From contig OZ231127.1 in the NCBI GenBank assembly GCA_965153355.1, positions 96,162,001 through 96,226,000 of the forward strand: DNA of 64,000 bases, in the 5' to 3' direction. The number at the start of each line of letters is the position of its first letter. Position 1 is the stretch's first letter. The notes under the pieces are model-generated. The model worked only from the letters and a program-made list of their open reading frames with translations, did not search any database and was not told the origin of the DNA. A program made the position numbers and the translations under genes. Positions 63,933 through 64,000 of the stretch are shown here, piece after piece. The DNA is from Flaccisagitta enflata (lineage: Eukaryota > Chaetognatha > Sagittoidea > Aphragmophora).

Positions 63933-64000
63933 GTTTGTTCACACGTTGATGGAAAATTTGTCTAATAGAGCTTCATCTTAAAGTATAGCCTAATTTGCAT

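Overview
This is nuclear DNA of a multicellular animal, almost certainly an invertebrate, although the phylum cannot be read from the window. The protein-coding genes are split by GT-AG introns with conserved phases. They encode animal housekeeping and signalling proteins: an SGT1-like co-chaperone, a p38-type MAP kinase kinase, the N-terminus of a DNMT1-like methyltransferase, Integrator subunit 9, two BTB proteins and a GLT8D1-like glycosyltransferase. The DNA between and inside genes is crowded with (GA)n, (GT)n, (CAA)n, (GAT)n and (AATG)n microsatellites, minisatellites and small terminal-inverted-repeat elements. I recognised no rRNA, tRNA, CRISPR or bacterial gene.

Layout. 1-1147: open-ended Glu/Lys/Gln/Pro-rich exon (+). 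2179-4345: SUGT1-like gene (-), whose internal exon starts, with their splice acceptors, have been tandemly copied many times. 4.7-11.3 kb: gene-free block of microsatellites and TIR elements, including one with perfect 60-bp ends. 11381-21138: complete eight-exon MAP2K3/6-like gene (+, 457 codons) with repeat-filled introns. 23831-30113: two 5' exons of a DNMT1-like gene (+) separated by about 0.9 kb of (GA)n and a 4.1-kb array of seven 0.58-kb TIR units filled with degenerate CCCTAA-type repeats. 30.1-38.1 kb: no recognisable gene; T/G-rich DNA, a poly(G)-hairpin hAT-like MITE and other small repeats. 38191-44081: INTS9 (+, seven exons, N-terminus missing). 44290-46704: intact single-exon BTB gene. 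46931-59737: nearly intact BEL/Pao LTR retrotransposon (-) with 790-bp LTRs and a 5-bp target duplication. 60141-62835: broken second copy of the BTB gene. 63177 to the window end: start of a GLT8D1-like gene (+).

The genes do not form one pathway. Relations that can be read: the two BTB genes are tandem duplicates later separated by the BEL insertion; INTS9 ends 208 bp before the BTB start with no AATAAA between them, and a strong splice acceptor sits just before the BTB start, which suggests either a 5'UTR intron or an operon-like arrangement.

Most unusual items: TIR units carrying telomere-like repeats in the DNMT1 intron; arrays of acceptor-plus-exon-start copies in SUGT1; microsatellites that begin within a few bases of many 5' splice sites; a dispersed GTCC/hairpin repeat family; and a BEL element whose gag-pol frame is cut by three in-frame stops, two at domain borders, with a large unrecognised extra reading frame after integrase.
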